Positions 61,440 through 64,000 of a stretch of DNA of 64,000 nucleotides are shown here, one piece after another. The position numbers and the translations under genes are program-made. The stretch is taken from NCBI GenBank assembly GCA_963576475.1, contig OY754964.1, positions 7,796,986 through 7,860,985 on the forward strand, written 5' to 3'. This stretch comes from Molanna angustata. Lineage: Eukaryota; Arthropoda; Insecta; Trichoptera; Molannidae. The first letter of the stretch is position 1. The number at the start of each line of letters is the position of its first letter. The notes below the pieces were generated by a model. It saw only the letters and a program-made list of their open reading frames with translations. It did not search any database and was not told the origin of the DNA.

Positions 61440-62010
61440 TTAGTCATCAGTACCTTTTGCGAGGCTGTGCAATTTTGCCTCACTATCAATAATTATAGGG
61501 GGTGATATGTCGTTTCTACGCAAAAATATTCTGCCATCTCGTGTCCATGAATATTTAAAATTATGCTCCTTCGCAAATTTTTTAGTGTGAGCCAAGAGTT
61601 TCTGGGTTTTTTGGGTCAAATGTTCCTGAAGGAATATTGGAGTTGGGCTTCCTTCGAATCCAATGTGGCTCGTATTCAGTTTAGTTTGAGATGGTTTGTT
61701 TGAGTTGAACTTTTTTGTTGCTGCCAGGAAGTTGTCGCGTTGCAACTGTTTAGTGAATTTAAGGAGTATTCCTCTCGGCGCGTTCTCTTTGGCTGGATGT
61801 CTCATTCTGCAATAGTGATCAATATGCTCTTCTTTTAAAGGAAAGTTGGTGACTTCGGCGATATTTTCAACTATCTTTAATATATTTTCTTGTTTCCTTT
61901 CGGGAACGCCATGCAAAATGATATTGTTCTTCCTGGACAATGCATCCATGATTTCCAGTTTGGACTTGACTTCATTCATTGATTCCCGCAGATCTGCTGT
62001 GATGGTATCA
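61440..62010 (-). CDS. LINE ORF1, 5'-truncated
   Basis: LINE-coded residues begin about DTITADLRESMNEVKSKLEI, a short coiled-coil, followed by NNIILHGVPE, an RRM-like core and a basic C-terminus. This is the layout of L1-like ORF1 nucleic-acid-binding proteins. An open frame extends upstream to 62120, but those residues come from the host Helitron, so the N-terminus is chimeric. Confidence 0.8.
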
Positions 62011-62639
62011 AGTTGGGGTGTTTCGGCTTTTTTCGTTATTTTTAAAAACTTAATAAAAAAATGTTTGAGAAACCCTGGAACTTGTTTAAAAAACAAATAG
62101 GTATAGATTTGTCTATACAAATTATCAGCGTTCTAGCTTTTATGGTTTTTGAGATATATGGAAAAATAAGAAGTATAAAAGTTTTACAGGCCTATAACTT
62201 TTTATATTTTCTGAAACTTTAGGCTCTGTGCATACAGCGGATTTGAAGTTATAATGGGGGGGGGGGGACACACAGACACACAAAATGTTCTACTTTAAAT
62301 TCTGAATTCATCCATATCTAGAACATATATGCTACGAAGCCTCTAAGTTGGTGTTTTTGGCATGCAAAAAGTCCACTACACCATACAAAATGTTCCTTCA
62401 TACACACGTCTTAGCTTTATACTGTCGATTCATTAAGAGAATTAAATTCTTTTGATCGAATCGACAGTTGGATTATTGAATAATATAGATTTATAAAACA
62501 AATCCTTTTTCTACGTGTTTAAATATAAAACTCAGGAACAGATTCACTATATCTTTGTTGAATGTGTTGTTGAATCATGCGTATTGGGGCATCAACAAAT
62601 CGGAAGTAAAAAAAGTATATAGGAGGAAATATTTATACT

Positions 62640-62945
62640 GCAGACCAATTTTTACTCCTCACTACCCCAAGTGATAATAGTTGGGAGTTATGATTTCGCA
62701 ATTGTTGAGGTTATTTTTTTTAATTATCGATTATCAACTATTATCATGCTGAGATTGTATTCTGAAAGTTTCATCACAATTTATCTGTGTATCTGTACTA
62801 TGTGCTATATATGTATGTACGGCGTGTTTATTCTACTTCATCGATTATTGACTAAAGTATTCATTCGATTTTTTTCAAAGTTTGCAAATTTGTATATTTA
62901 ATACTCGCTAATATAGACCCCACTAGATTTTTAAGGATATCTGAT
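62640..62945. mobile_element. MITE family M2, half copy
   Basis: Matches the left half of 53676-54118 (TTTTTACTCCTCACTACCCC, GAGATTGTATTCTGAAAGTTTCATCACAAT split over two blocks, TACGGCGTGTTTATTCTAC). The mirrored right half is missing. Confidence 0.75.
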
Positions 62946-63237
62946 CATTGTTTCTCAATTTTTTTAACTGTCAAATATTTCAAAGTGACCCCAATCTCAG
63001 GAAACTTAAAATTTGATATATTTATTTTCAAATTGGTAAAAATGGCATTGATGAATTATCAAGTTTTCATAATTAAAATTTTTAATCAAAAATAATATAA
63101 CAAACTCATTAAATACATGAAAATGCTGAAAATTTGTCCATACAAAATTTGAATACTTTGTGGAGTGACTTAGTAGCGAGGAGTATAGCGTTGGCCACAA
63201 CCAACTTATTTTTAATAGGTACATATTTTATTATATG
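62946..63237. other. AT-rich spacer
   Basis: Nothing recognised. Confidence 0.4.
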
Positions 63238-63420
63238 TATCTTCCCGGGCAACTAACAGGTGCTATGTCAAATAATTCTTCCTCTTCATCTATGTATACA
63301 TGCTCTTCGATTGTTCATGCTTCTTATATCATTTTCTCACGTTCTTTAAAATATTATTCACATGGTCATACCATCCCTTTCTGGGGCGTATTCTTTCAAT
63401 AAACTCAAACTATTTTACAT
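63238..63420 (-). mobile_element. SINE S1 tail joined to an RTE-type LINE fragment
   Basis: 63238-63275 matches the S1 3' end (GGGCAACTAACAGGTGCTAT). 63285-63400 matches the RTE-like fragment at 63760-63860 (CACATGGTCATACCATCCCTTTC), on the minus strand. Confidence 0.6.
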
Positions 63421-63460
63421 TAAGTGTTTTTACTTATATCAATTTATAATGTAGTGTAAA

Positions 63461-63583
63461 TGGGTAGTGGCAGAGCTCACACAGCGCTGGGTTTTGTATC
63501 CAGTGGTCGCGAGTTCGAATCCTGCCACGACTGATTTAGTTCACTTACAGCACAAGCATTTGTTTTATTTTATTTTTTAAACA
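63461..63583 (+). mobile_element. tRNA-Ala-derived SINE, family S2, copy 3
   Basis: TGGGTAGTGGCAGAGCTCAC, GGTCGCGAGTTCGAATCC and TGCCACGACTGATT match the S2 head. The body is short and ends T/A-rich. Confidence 0.8.
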
Positions 63584-63659
63584 TACAGTCTTAATTACAA
63601 GTAAAACAGGAATATTAAGTTTTCCATTTGAGGACCAATAAAGTTTACAGAAATAATCA

Positions 63660-64000
63660 TACATACATACCATCACGCCATGTCCCTTGCGGGGTAGGCA
63701 GAGAGAACCGAACGCCACATTTTTCTATCCTGGCACGCATCCCTCGCTTCGTCCACATTCATGCATCGTCTCATACATGCTCGTCTATTGGTCACACTTC
63801 TAACATTTAACTCTTTCAAAATTTCGTTCACATGGTCGTGCCATCCCTTTCTTGGGCGTCCCCGACCTCTCATTCCATTCCTTTCCGCTCTGTATATTTT
63901 ATTCGTCAGGCGCTCTTCATTATTTCTCCCCATGTGACCAAACCATCTCAATGTGTTCACTTTCATTCTAGTAATGACATCTTTCTTCATCTTACATTTT
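63660..64000 (-). pseudogene. RTE-type LINE C-terminal fragment, runs off the window
   Basis: The minus-strand frame reads MKVNTLRWFGHMGRN, RLTNKIYRAERNGMRGRGRPRKGWHDHV, the characteristic end of RTE-like RTs. The 3' end continues to an (ATGT)n-like tail at 63657-63670. It continues past the right edge, so full extent and integrity are unknown. Confidence 0.82.

Larger units (their letters stand above)
58196..62010 (-). mobile_element. CR1/jockey-like LINE, nearly full length
   Basis: The minus-strand 3' tail is (TAAAA)n at 58196-58225, and the 5' end lies inside ORF1 at 62010. AGTT flanks both sides (58192-58195 and 62011-62014), and the host H1 sequence reads continuously (CTAGTTGGGG) when the LINE is removed. 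It carries a partial ORF1 and an intact ORF2. Confidence 0.88.
57062..62472 (-). mobile_element. Helitron H1, copy 4, split by two LINE insertions
   Basis: CTAG end at 57062 (flank A on plus) and TCCAACTGTCGAT end at 62472 (flank T on plus). H1 sequence is found at 57062-57211, 57943-58195 and 62011-62472; the gaps are LINE insertions with target duplications. A run of G and a short ACACACAGACACAC tract lie at 62258-62282. Confidence 0.82.

Overview
The window is AT-rich eukaryotic DNA from an insect, most probably a moth or butterfly. The grounds are its repeat content: CTAG-ended Helitrons that carry GT/CA microsatellites, tRNA-derived SINEs, a Penelope-like element, jockey/CR1/RTE-type LINE pieces and a DD41D Tc1/mariner relative. 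It also has short-exon nuclear genes with GT-AG introns. The order is inferred from repeats I recognise by eye, not from a search. Bacterial features such as operons and ribosome-binding sites do not apply.

Host genes. (1) Minus strand, 14.37-15.31 kb: the BTB-domain exon of a BTB transcription-factor-like gene; later exons are not visible. (2) Plus strand, 23.97-32.72 kb: a complete nine-coding-exon orthologue of CCDC47, an ER membrane protein of the PAT/multipass translocon. The exons join in frame into about 454 codons. (3) Plus strand, about 45.2-46.73 kb: a CpG-richer stretch ending in what looks like the first coding exon of an unidentified gene (ATG 46605, donor after 46729).

Mobile DNA fills most of the rest. 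0.49-2.64, 8.81-9.82, 36.93-37.78 and 57.06-62.47 kb are copies of one non-autonomous Helitron (A|TC...CTAG|T); 54.77-55.96 kb is a head-to-head double 5' end of it; 4.62 kb holds a 3'-end remnant. The first copy contains a 1.18-kb CA/CAGA microsatellite. A second Helitron family (5.91-8.64 and 34.56-35.10 kb) hosts a 5'-truncated Penelope-like element whose inverted ends carry a hammerhead-ribozyme-like motif. 11.91-13.20 kb is a decayed DD41D transposon. 37.8-39.85 kb is a LINE reverse transcriptase truncated at both ends. 58.20-62.01 kb is a nearly full-length LINE with an intact 947-residue EN-RT ORF, nested in a Helitron. 40.1-44.1 kb is a mosaic of tandem and inverted repeats, including a 14-unit 57-bp array that stays open as a 265-codon frame. 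Smaller items are three SINE families, several MITEs (one with a clear ACTT duplication in CCDC47 intron 8), a perfect 152-bp palindrome at 3.34-3.50 kb and a 188-bp hairpin at 33.54-33.72 kb.

The strongest candidates for something undescribed are the recurrent hammerhead-like motif with a non-standard CAGANGA core linked to Penelope-like ends, and the Helitron lineage that couples rolling-circle ends to microsatellite growth and to a head-to-head dimer. All family names rest on motifs read by eye.
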